5,610 bases of DNA from Holosporaceae bacterium (GTDB lineage: Bacteria > Pseudomonadota > Alphaproteobacteria > UBA3830): NCBI GenBank assembly GCA_031284345.1, contig JAITAC010000117.1, forward strand, positions 1 to 5,610, given 5' to 3'. Made by a program: the position numbers and the translations under genes. Below are positions 1-4,686 of this stretch, one piece after another (position 1 is the first letter of the stretch; each line of letters begins with the position of its first letter). The notes beneath the pieces were generated by a model. The model was not told the DNA's origin. It searched no databases and saw only the letters and a list, made by a program, of their open reading frames with translations.

Positions 1-89
1 ATACTTATTTCAGCGTCTGCATAAAACGCTATCCCCATCATGGACAGCAGCAGCACCGCAAACGACGGCCTTTTGAAGTTCTTTTTCAT
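1..89 (-). CDS. Partial exported protein (N-terminal signal peptide only)
   Basis: The first 29 codons of a leftward gene are visible; the rest is beyond the left edge. The peptide begins MKKNFKRP, followed by a hydrophobic stretch (FAVLLLSMMGIAF) and YADA-E, which is a standard Sec signal peptide with likely cleavage after ADA at about residue 26. The ATG at 89-87 has a strong Shine-Dalgarno (AAGGAG) eight bases upstream, so the start is well supported. The mature protein is not visible and its function cannot be named; it should be periplasmic, outer-membrane or secreted. It is separated from the mobile-element genes by about 370 non-coding bases and the tRNA fragment, so it may be a host gene or cargo of a neighbouring element. 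Confidence is good that it is a gene and nil on its role. Confidence 0.65.
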   Translation of the reverse strand, partial: MKKNFKRPSFAVLLLSMMGIAFYADAEIS

Positions 90-459
90 GTGCAAATCTC
101 CTTTTTTTTCAAATACAAAACAACTTAAAGCATATCCAATATGGAAAACTGTCCAACCTATAGCGCATCATATGACAAATTAAAAAAACGTTAAAATACA
201 TAAAAAATTGCACAAACTGTAATACGCGCAGGATAAGGCTCCTTCAAGTTTGAAGTGCAACGGCGGTTGTATTTAACTCGAATTCGAAGAAAACCTCGAA
301 TGGTATTCTAAATTCTAGCGTTTTTCGTGGTCGACAGTTTAATTTATTTTCGATTTTTGGACAAATATTGCCGTATCAGACTAAGGTGCTCCCGCCGTTT
401 CAATAGTGAAGTGCATCAAGAGGAGCATCTTCTAATTGAAAAAGCTAATCGAAGAAAAC
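90..459. other. Non-coding flank left of the tRNA fragment, with repeated words
   Basis: I see no credible gene here on either strand. The part near 90-240 is AT-rich and holds the ribosome binding site and possible promoters of the leftward exported-protein gene. The part from 251 to 459 contains short words that recur at or beside the tRNA core: TGAAGTGCA (251-259, 407-415), ACGGCGGT (260-267, again at 465-472), its inverse CCGCCGT (392-398), TCGAATTC (278-285, again at 482-489) and TCGAAGAAAACCTC (284-297, 449-462). This is more than a plain spacer would be expected to show, and fits recombinase binding sites or a rearranged attachment region. Confidence 0.5.
167..195 (-). promoter_or_regulatory. 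Possible promoter for the exported-protein gene
   Basis: On the minus strand a TATGAT (-10-like, one mismatch) at 172-167 lies 17 bases downstream of a poor -35-like TTTAAC at 195-190, in very AT-rich DNA about 80 bases upstream of the ATG at 89. A second, similarly weak pair (TTGGAC, 16 bases, TATGCT) lies nearer the gene, around 127-154. Neither is convincing alone; that one of them serves the gene is an inference. Confidence 0.22.
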
Positions 460-462
460 CTC
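284..462 (+). repeat. Pair of exact 14-bp direct repeats TCGAAGAAAACCTC
   Basis: The word TCGAAGAAAACCTC occurs at 284-297 and again at 449-462, 165 bases apart, with no mismatch. The second copy runs directly into the anticodon-loop end of the tRNA-Glu fragment (its last three bases are the first bases of that fragment). Tyrosine recombinases bind repeated arm-type sites beside the crossover core, so these are candidate integrase arm sites; that role is inferred from position only. The coverage given spans both copies and the spacer. Confidence 0.5.
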
Positions 463-503
463 TCACGGCGGTAACAGGGATTCGAATTCCCTAGGGGACG
501 CCA
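460..503 (+). other. tRNA-Glu 3'-half fragment: attachment (att) core
   Basis: From base 460 the sequence matches the 3' half of a tRNA-Glu gene: anticodon loop CTCTCAC (460-466, anticodon CTC), 3' anticodon stem GGCGG (467-471), variable TAAC, T-stem AGGGA (476-480), T-loop TTCGAAT (481-487), T-stem TCCCT (488-492), 3' acceptor AGGGGAC (493-499), discriminator G and encoded CCA (501-503). The matching 5' half (GTCCCCT acceptor strand, D-arm, CCGCC anticodon stem) is absent: the bases before 460 do not pair. A tRNA cut at the anticodon loop is the classic footprint of tyrosine-recombinase integration, where the element carries a copy of the tRNA 3' end. It is therefore an att core and not a working tRNA. 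No gene is called for the missing half. Confidence 0.8.
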
Positions 504-528
504 ACTGAAATTTTAAGAAAAAAATGAT

Positions 529-563
529 TTGTAATATTACAATTAAATAAAATTGTAAGCAAT
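529..563. repeat. Cluster of TTGTAA half-sites and dyads beside the core
   Basis: A perfect 14-bp palindrome TTGTAATATTACAA lies at 529-542. Its right half also pairs with 551-558 in a second inverted repeat (TTACAATT, six-base loop, AATTGTAA at 537-558), and ATTGTAAGCAAT follows at 552-563. So three TTGTAA half-sites, alternating in orientation, lie within 30 bases and start 26 bases from the tRNA CCA. This looks like a protein-binding cluster (recombinase, excisionase or host bending protein). On the minus strand a T-run lies a few bases beyond it, so a weak terminator for the leftward genes is an alternative, but the dyads are all A/T-rich. Confidence 0.4.
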
Positions 564-564
564 T

Positions 565-585
565 TAGCCCCACTATAGCCCCACT
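565..585. repeat. Tandem direct repeat TAGCCCCACT x2 (11-bp period)
   Basis: TAGCCCCACT at 565-574 is repeated at 576-585, an 11-base period that places both on the same face of the DNA helix. It lies between the att core and the end of the excisionase-like genes. Excisionases and integrase arm domains commonly bind tandem sites of about 10-11 bp, so this is a candidate Xis or integrase arm site; that assignment is by position and period, not by a known consensus. Confidence 0.5.
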
Positions 586-624
586 TTTTCCATTTGCATT
601 CTTGCATGTTTATTGGCATCAATT

Positions 625-852
625 CTATTTTCCATTAATTTGTTGTGTATTATCTTCTAGCCATTTTATTAGTGCGTCCAGAGAATACGCGGTTTCTTTT
701 CCAACAAATATGCGCTCTTTTATCCCTTTTCCCTTGCAATCGAATATGGCCATTGTTCGAGCAGCGATAATGCCTCCAGTCAGGTTGTACAATTGACTGC
801 GTTTTACATATATGGCCTTGTGTTTATCTTTGAGTTTTTCGAACATGCTCAT
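625..852 (-). CDS. Small excisionase-like winged-helix DNA-binding protein (75 aa)
   Basis: A 75-residue basic protein nearest the att core. Residues 17-68 carry the pattern of small phage excisionase/AlpA-like regulators: a first helix ending in LTGG (24-27), a recognition-helix region (about 28-38), a charged turn (GKG, 41-43), then VGK (50-52), AY (55-56) and a terminal helix with LIKWLED (61-67). It probably binds DNA and directs recombination at the core, or represses. It is paralogous to the upstream 92-residue protein: aligned without gaps they share GG, M, D, GxGI, R, G, Y, I and WL. The start overlaps the previous stop as ATGA (852-849), with GGAG nine bases upstream of the ATG, so translation is coupled. 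It is the last gene before the att region. The family assignment is by pattern; the excisionase role is inferred from size and location. Confidence 0.8.
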   Translation of the reverse strand: MSMFEKLKDKHKAIYVKRSQLYNLTGGIIAARTMAIFDCKGKGIKERIFVGKETAYSLDALIKWLEDNTQQINGK

Positions 853-1127
853 GATTTACTTCTCCTTACCTTACTTTTTAGCCATGCGATAGCATCTGAT
901 ACTTCGTAGAATACTTTTGTTCCCCTTTGGTATCTTGTGGTTATTCCATCGCCTCTTGCATCTATTCTGTTCATGCTAGTTCCCTTAAAGAGTCCGCCGG
1001 AAAATTCCTCGAAGCGATTACGTGCCACAAAAGGCGATGGCCATTTTTCGGCAAGTTCGTCAAGGTTGATGACCTGGCCCCTCCGGTGCCCCACCTTTAT
1101 GGCAATTTTCTCTGATATATCAGTCAT
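849..1127 (-). CDS. Excisionase/AlpA-like winged-helix DNA-binding protein (92 aa)
   Basis: A 92-residue protein with an N-terminal part (1-28) not shared with its paralogue, then a winged-helix unit: WPSPFVARNRFEEFSGG (29-45), a recognition-helix region (46-56), the turn RGDGI (58-62), a basic wing (RYQRGTK, 65-71) and a closing helix (VSDAIAWLKSK, 76-86), ending in a basic tail. The pattern 'SpxVAR...FtGG...D.xG.GP...GrkxaYp...WL' is typical of small phage/integrative-element excisionase or MerR-like regulators. It likely acts with or against the 75-residue protein downstream. The start at 1127 overlaps the stop of the 64-codon gene as ATGA, with a GGAG just upstream. Either protein could be the excisionase and the other a regulator; the sequence does not decide which. 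Confidence 0.8.
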   Translation of the reverse strand: MTDISEKIAIKVGHRRGQVINLDELAEKWPSPFVARNRFEEFSGGLFKGTSMNRIDARGDGITTRYQRGTKVFYEVSDAIAWLKSKVRRSKS

Positions 1128-1318
1128 TTAGGATCTCCTGATGGTTCGTTTTTAATTGTGTTAAAGAGCGCAGTGGCGAGATATTTCAGCTCGTCGCAGA
1201 CTTCTCGAAGCGGCTCATCCTTGCGCATTTCGATGTTGTGAGTGCCAGCAGCCCAGTCTATCTGTTCGGCGATTCTCACGAGCTTGAGAACTAGCCCTTG
1301 GGTAGTGATGTTTTGCAT
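1124..1318 (-). CDS. Hypothetical small helical protein (64 aa)
   Basis: A 64-residue protein I do not recognise. It is predicted mostly helical: an N-terminal amphipathic segment (QGLVLKLVRIAEQIDWAAG, 7-25), a short charged turn and a second helix (REVCDELKYLATALFNTIK, 38-56), with a proline/glycine tail. There is no membrane segment or catalytic motif. The ATG at 1318 has GGAG nine bases upstream, and its TGA overlaps the next ATG (ATGA, 1127-1124), so it is the first gene of a three-gene coupled cassette leading to the att site. A two-helix protein here could be a dimeric regulator or a partner of the excisionase-like proteins, but nothing in the sequence shows this. The coding call rests on the ribosome binding site, the overlap and conserved operon style. 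Confidence 0.65.
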   Translation of the reverse strand: MQNITTQGLVLKLVRIAEQIDWAAGTHNIEMRKDEPLREVCDELKYLATALFNTIKNEPSGDPK

Positions 1319-1384
1319 TGCTATTTACTCCTTAATTTTCTATTTTCCGGTTTTGTGTCTTTTAAGTTAGTGAGATTTTGTGAG

Positions 1385-1774
1385 TCAGGGAGGCGGATGA
1401 ACCCATTTTTTGAAATTCTGAATTGTGTCGGAGTTTTTATCTATGATTTGAGTTTTTGGATAGGTTGCGACTTTGTAGCCGCATTTGTAGCCACTTTTGT
1501 AGCCGTCAAAAGCCCTCACAAAACAGCGATGTAACCACTGTAGCCACCTTTTTCGAAAAAAGAGATATAGATATTTTTTTTCGTGGTTTAAAACCAAAAA
1601 AAAGAAATTCTTATATATATCTATTCTTCTTCTTACACCACACAGCTCCTTAGGATGATATATATTTCCAAATTTTTCTAGTAGGTTTTGATATTTTTTT
1701 TCATGGTTTAAAACCAAAGAAAAAAAAAGCTGCTCATCCCTCCAATATAGCATATTTTGCTTGTTACTTGGCAT
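1385..1774 (-). CDS. Doubtful ORF read through the repeat-rich origin region (129 aa)
   Basis: An open frame starts at ATG 1774 (GGAG nine bases upstream, overlapping the primase stop by 11 bases) and ends at 1385; an earlier ATG at 1798 lacks a ribosome site. Against it being a real gene: its protein is built from DNA repeats. The word LVLNHEKKY appears twice, 40 residues apart (20-28 and 60-68), because a 29-bp DNA repeat recurs at exactly 120 bp, and GYK repeats three times (91-93, 95-97, 99-101) because of 12-bp iterons. Composition is unusual (Phe-, Tyr- and Lys-rich) with no domain visible. For it: start signals and coupling to the upstream gene are reasonable. I favour a non-coding origin whose repeat periods (12 and 120) happen to be multiples of three, but a small coupled protein cannot be excluded. 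Confidence 0.25.
   Translation of the reverse strand: MPSNKQNMLYWRDEQLFFSLVLNHEKKYQNLLEKFGNIYHPKELCGVRRRIDIYKNFFFLVLNHEKKYLYLFFRKRWLQWLHRCFVRAFDGYKSGYKCGYKVATYPKTQIIDKNSDTIQNFKKWVHPPP
1472..1545. repeat. TGTAGCC iterons: candidate replication-initiator binding sites
   Basis: TTTGTAGCC occurs three times at exactly 12-base steps (1472-1480, 1484-1492, 1496-1504). After a 25-base gap, TGTAACC (1530-1536) and TGTAGCC (1539-1545) follow, nine bases apart. Five like-oriented copies in 74 bases next to a primase-helicase gene and an AT-rich stretch is the layout of an iteron origin. Primase-helicases of integrative satellites such as phage P4 alpha bind iterons of this kind at their own origin; that this DUF927 protein does so is an inference. 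Confidence 0.6.
1551..1763. other. AT-rich tract with A/T runs, possible DNA-unwinding element
   Basis: Between the iterons and the primase stop lie long A and T runs, a TTATATATATC stretch (1611-1621), a pyrimidine tract (CTATTCTTCTTCTT, 1621-1634) and two copies of a 29-bp dyad. The low melting stability next to iterons fits a DNA-unwinding element. There is no well-supported gene here apart from the doubtful reading frame listed separately. Confidence 0.45.
1570..1718. repeat. Two 29-bp dyad-containing repeats, 120 bp apart
   Basis: Bases 1570-1598 and 1690-1718 are identical except for one G/A change (C-G-TGG versus C-A-TGG). Each reads GATAT, a run of eight or more T, then the dyad TGGTTTAAAACCA (1584-1596 and 1704-1716) flanked on the other side by an A-run. 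The T-run and A-run extend the dyad, so each copy can form a long A/T hairpin or cruciform. A rho-independent terminator is unlikely because neither strand places a T-run after the hairpin. A role in replication or as a regulator site is inferred from location. Confidence 0.6.
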
Positions 1775-4571
1775 TGATTTTTTCTCCATATTCCTCATCT
1801 GCTAAAACTTTGTCGTTGAACGCCAGCATGCGAATGCTCCTGTTTTTTATGCGCACCATCTTCGAAAAATGCTTGTTATCCGTGCGTTCCAGGATTCCAA
1901 TTGCGTCTGCCAGCCTCAGAATCTCCTGAAAGCTGACCGTAATTTCCTTTCTCATGGCCTCTTTGAGCCGCTCCGGATTGGCGTAAAAAACGACTCCACT
2001 CGGTGTATTTTTCCGATATCCAATGAATTCCTGCACCGTTTTTGATTCGTCGGCATCGTTGTATTCGTTGATGGCCACGAAGCTGCTGTATTGATTTTTC
2101 TGGAAAAAGCAGCGCAGCGAGTAGAGCAGCATTTTTTCTTCTTGGTTACCGAATCCGCCTTTGTGCGCGATCCAGCCGTTGAAGAACGCCATTGCGGTGG
2201 AGGCCGCCTCGCCTTCAGGCCAGCCGGTTAGGCCGTATTTTGTTGCCAATTCGCCGGCGAATCCGACCGTGAAGAAGAAATCGAAGACGCGATTGTCTTG
2301 GCCGTCGGCGTGACTCGGCAGCGTGGCCGTTTTCTGAGCCTCCAAAGCGTTGTTGAAGTCGTCGATTATTTCTTCCTGGTTGCGCATTAGGAGCTTGATG
2401 TACTCGGGCAGTGCGGCTCCGTAGTAGCGCTGCGTAGCGTTGATGAGATGCCTCACAAGAGCGGCTGGCGTGGCAAATCGATGCGTATTCTCGACAAGAC
2501 TGCGGTGTCCCTCAGGGATCGCCGGCACCGCCAGTAGTCGGATATTCTGCCCCGCCATCGTTGCAAATCCAGCGGAGGCCATGTGAGTGTTCAAATCGAC
2601 CTCCCCCGCCGACAGCAGTGCGATACGCCATGTTTTCGGCTGCTTCGCGTCGCCGGAGGAGTTAGAGCGAGTTTTTCCTATGCCGTTGGCGAGCATGTAG
2701 ACGGTGGCTCCGATTTTCTGTGGGCTCATTTCGCCCATTTCGTCGAGGATCAGGAGCATGTCGTTGTGGTTGAAGGCCACGGTTTCGAGGCCGTTGTCGG
2801 TGGCGCGCCAGGATTTCACGTAGTTGCGGGGCCCGTAGATGGATGCGGCGACGTAGAGCGCGGTCGTCTTCCCGGCGGAGCTTTTTCCCACCAGTTGAAT
2901 GCCGAAGTTCGGACGATCGAGCACGTGCAGCAGAGGAGCTGCGAAAGCCGTAGAAGCCGCCAGAACGAGTCTAGAATTGCCGCAGCAGAGTTTCCCTATA
3001 TTCTCTCGCCAATCCGTGATAGAGCCGTTTACGTCCACATAGGTTAAACCATAGGTTGTATCTAAAAGAATATCCTGTTTGCGTTCTTGGACGGTGATGA
3101 CGCCGTTTTCCGTCAGGAATCCGTTGGTGCACCAGCCGCTTTTGCGCATGGTCTTGAGAGTGTACTTCGGCGAGTAGTTATTGATATATACCAATATTTT
3201 CTTGGTTGGAGCCTCCAGATTGATGTGCAACCCGGCTCCGGCGAGGTCTTTCAAAATAGTCTGAGAATTACCGGCGAACAAGTCCTTGTTTTTCATGCAA
3301 ATTTTCTTGATTTCGCCATGAATCGTGCGAAATTCCAATAGGTTACCGCTTTCGTTGGTGTCAATGTTGATGGTCTTGCCGAGCACCCTCAAATATGAGC
3401 ACAAATAAGTGGCATAGCCGTGTTTGTCGATGTAGTAGAGGGCTTTTGCCGTGAGCCTGAAATTTTTGGGCATGTATTTGTCGATTATTTCGTTTTCGTT
3501 GTCTCGATGAGTCTCTTCTTTTTTTTCTATTTCATCGGCATTTTGCACGTTTTTTCTGGAAAGATCGCAGTCAACGTTGTTTTTCTTCGCGAAAAAGGCG
3601 CTTTGGACTTTTTCTGGTCCTTCGAGTACATATAGATCGTTGAAATCGCTGGAATCGTCATCGTTATTTGCGAATTCGGGTACAACAAGGCGAGCTTTCA
3701 CGGCCGCAGCGGCTTCTTTTGCTTTTGTTAATCCCGGATTACTGTGTACAAGCATGCTGCTTGACTTGCTGTTTTCATGGCCGGCTGAATTATATGGCTG
3801 CTGTGCCTGCAAAGTATATTTCATATGTGGAACAACTGCCGCCTGAGCGGCATTACTCCAGAAAGTGGATCCAACCGCAGGTTGGTCGTTGTCGGCAGCG
3901 ACGATAATTTTTGCGTCCGGATATTTTTTGCGAATAATTTTTGCGATGGCGAGCAAATTATTGCAGGAAAATGCGACGACGACCGGCAAGCCTGTCAGTT
4001 CGTGGATGGTGGCGCCGGTGGCATAGCCTTCGCAGATCACGACTTCGTCTTTCACGCAGCCGATGGTGAAACTGCAGCCCTGTGTGCGACCGCACTTCAG
4101 GAATCTTTTGGTGAATTTCCCAGCAACGTCGGGATCTGGCCATATTTTCTGCAGTGATGTGAGATTATTGTTTTCGTCGTAGAGCGGAATCAGCAGCGTT
4201 TGCCGATCGATTTTGAGCCCATGCGCTTTTATTTTCTTGGTTTCCAAATAAGGATGCGTCGTGCAATTGGACGCATTACGCCATATCTGTAGAGCTGTCG
4301 CGGCGGCATTTGTTTGATCATCATGTCTTTTATTGGTCAATTTTTGCTGCGTTTCCGCTATTTGTCGTTTGCATCGTTGATAATTGTACTTATCCTCGAA
4401 AACGTAGTCTTGGAGATTGGAAGCCCAATCGCCGATGGCGTAGCCACCGATAAATTGCACAGCCCAATAGCGTTTATTGTGTCCCCAGCGGACGATTTTC
4501 GACGCAGTCACTTCTTCCGGCGGGGCCGGTATGCCAATTTCCTGCAGTTTTTTATAAAGTACGTTATTCAC
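1764..4571 (-). CDS. Toprim-DUF927 primase-helicase (replication protein)
   Basis: A large replication protein that should synthesise primers and unwind DNA at the element's own origin. Domains, numbered from the longer start at 4589: an N-terminal zinc-free primase-like region (1-180, WGHNKRYWAVQF at 35-46); Toprim with catalytic Glu187 in VICEGYATGA, AADND (Asp233, Asp235) and DFNDLY (315-320); a charged linker (336-372); a DUF927 core from about 373; Walker A GKSSAGKTT (568-576); Walker B LLILDE (612-617); arginine-rich sensor region; and a C-terminal winged helix (about 850-925). The GTG start at 4571 is preferred: GGAG lies eight bases upstream, and it overlaps the stop of the 40-codon gene by eight bases. 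ATG 4589 has no ribosome site. A segment of roughly 48 residues (236-283) splits the Toprim fold. The origin-like repeats lie just downstream. The family is certain; origin specificity is inferred. Confidence 0.93.
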   Translation of the reverse strand: MNNVLYKKLQEIGIPAPPEEVTASKIVRWGHNKRYWAVQFIGGYAIGDWASNLQDYVFEDKYNYQRCKRQIAETQQKLTNKRHDDQTNAAATALQIWRNASNCTTHPYLETKKIKAHGLKIDRQTLLIPLYDENNNLTSLQKIWPDPDVAGKFTKRFLKCGRTQGCSFTIGCVKDEVVICEGYATGATIHELTGLPVVVAFSCNNLLAIAKIIRKKYPDAKIIVAADNDQPAVGSTFWSNAAQAAVVPHMKYTLQAQQPYNSAGHENSKSSSMLVHSNPGLTKAKEAAAAVKARLVVPEFANNDDDSSDFNDLYVLEGPEKVQSAFFAKKNNVDCDLSRKNVQNADEIEKKEETHRDNENEIIDKYMPKNFRLTAKALYYIDKHGYATYLCSYLRVLGKTINIDTNESGNLLEFRTIHGEIKKICMKNKDLFAGNSQTILKDLAGAGLHINLEAPTKKILVYINNYSPKYTLKTMRKSGWCTNGFLTENGVITVQERKQDILLDTTYGLTYVDVNGSITDWRENIGKLCCGNSRLVLAASTAFAAPLLHVLDRPNFGIQLVGKSSAGKTTALYVAASIYGPRNYVKSWRATDNGLETVAFNHNDMLLILDEMGEMSPQKIGATVYMLANGIGKTRSNSSGDAKQPKTWRIALLSAGEVDLNTHMASAGFATMAGQNIRLLAVPAIPEGHRSLVENTHRFATPAALVRHLINATQRYYGAALPEYIKLLMRNQEEIIDDFNNALEAQKTATLPSHADGQDNRVFDFFFTVGFAGELATKYGLTGWPEGEAASTAMAFFNGWIAHKGGFGNQEEKMLLYSLRCFFQKNQYSSFVAINEYNDADESKTVQEFIGYRKNTPSGVVFYANPERLKEAMRKEITVSFQEILRLADAIGILERTDNKHFSKMVRIKNRSIRMLAFNDKVLADEEYGEKINAK

Positions 4572-4686
4572 GAATTTCACTCCAAACATGTTTTACAATG
4601 ATGCTCATTTCAAGATAATTTTCATTTTCTTGATCTGCAGGTTTTTGCAAAATTTGTGCAGCAAGCAGATTATTAACTTGCGACAT
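4564..4686 (-). CDS. Hypothetical 40-aa protein overlapping both neighbours
   Basis: A short frame, easily missed, starts at ATG 4686 inside the last codons of the BRO/KilAC gene and stops with TAA at 4566-4564, eight bases into the primase gene (GTGAATAA). It encodes MSQVNNLLAAQILQKPADQE at its start and ends SIIVKHVWSEIRE. A good ribosome site (GAGGA, about five bases before the ATG) lies in the BRO coding sequence. It fills what would otherwise be the only gap in the operon. The protein is acidic in the middle, with an N-terminal helix and a C-terminal amphipathic helix; I recognise no family. It may regulate or assist the primase, or simply carry ribosomes across to the GTG start. The coding call rests on the ribosome site and the double overlap. 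Confidence 0.6.
   Translation of the reverse strand: MSQVNNLLAAQILQKPADQENENYLEMSIIVKHVWSEIRE
4580..4583 (-). promoter_or_regulatory. Ribosome binding site fixing the primase GTG start
   Basis: GGAG on the minus strand at 4583-4580 lies eight bases before GTG at 4571. The upstream ATG at 4589 has only an A/T-rich leader (GTAAAAC) before it. The GGAG lies inside the 3' end of the 40-codon gene, as expected for coupled translation. This makes the protein six residues shorter than the longest reading. Confidence 0.6.

Noticed and set aside
360..503. A tRNA-Glu split by an intron in the anticodon loop, with CCGCCGTTTCA at 392-402 as its 5' half
   Set aside because: CCGCC can pair with GGCGG at 467-471, but no GTCCCCT acceptor strand or D-arm is found upstream, so no tRNA fold can be completed.
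90..600. CRISPR array suggested by repeated words near the tRNA fragment
   Set aside because: The repeats are 8-14 bp, occur only twice each and have irregular spacing; there are no spacers of constant length and no cas genes.
1298..1534. Plus-strand 78-codon frame across the origin-like region
   Set aside because: It needs a TTG start without a ribosome site, overlaps the 64-codon gene on the other strand and runs through iterons; no domain is visible.
1570..1607. Rho-independent terminator at the T-run/dyad/A-run repeats
   Set aside because: The dyad has only two G-C pairs on each arm and is followed by A, not T, on both strands, so it lacks the normal terminator layout.
2583..3047. 154-codon plus-strand frame, and other plus-strand frames at 3087-4157 and 4730-5005
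   Set aside because: They lie antisense to the primase-helicase or BRO/KilAC genes, whose domains are unmistakable; they show no recognisable motif and I saw no ribosome sites. They are shadow frames.
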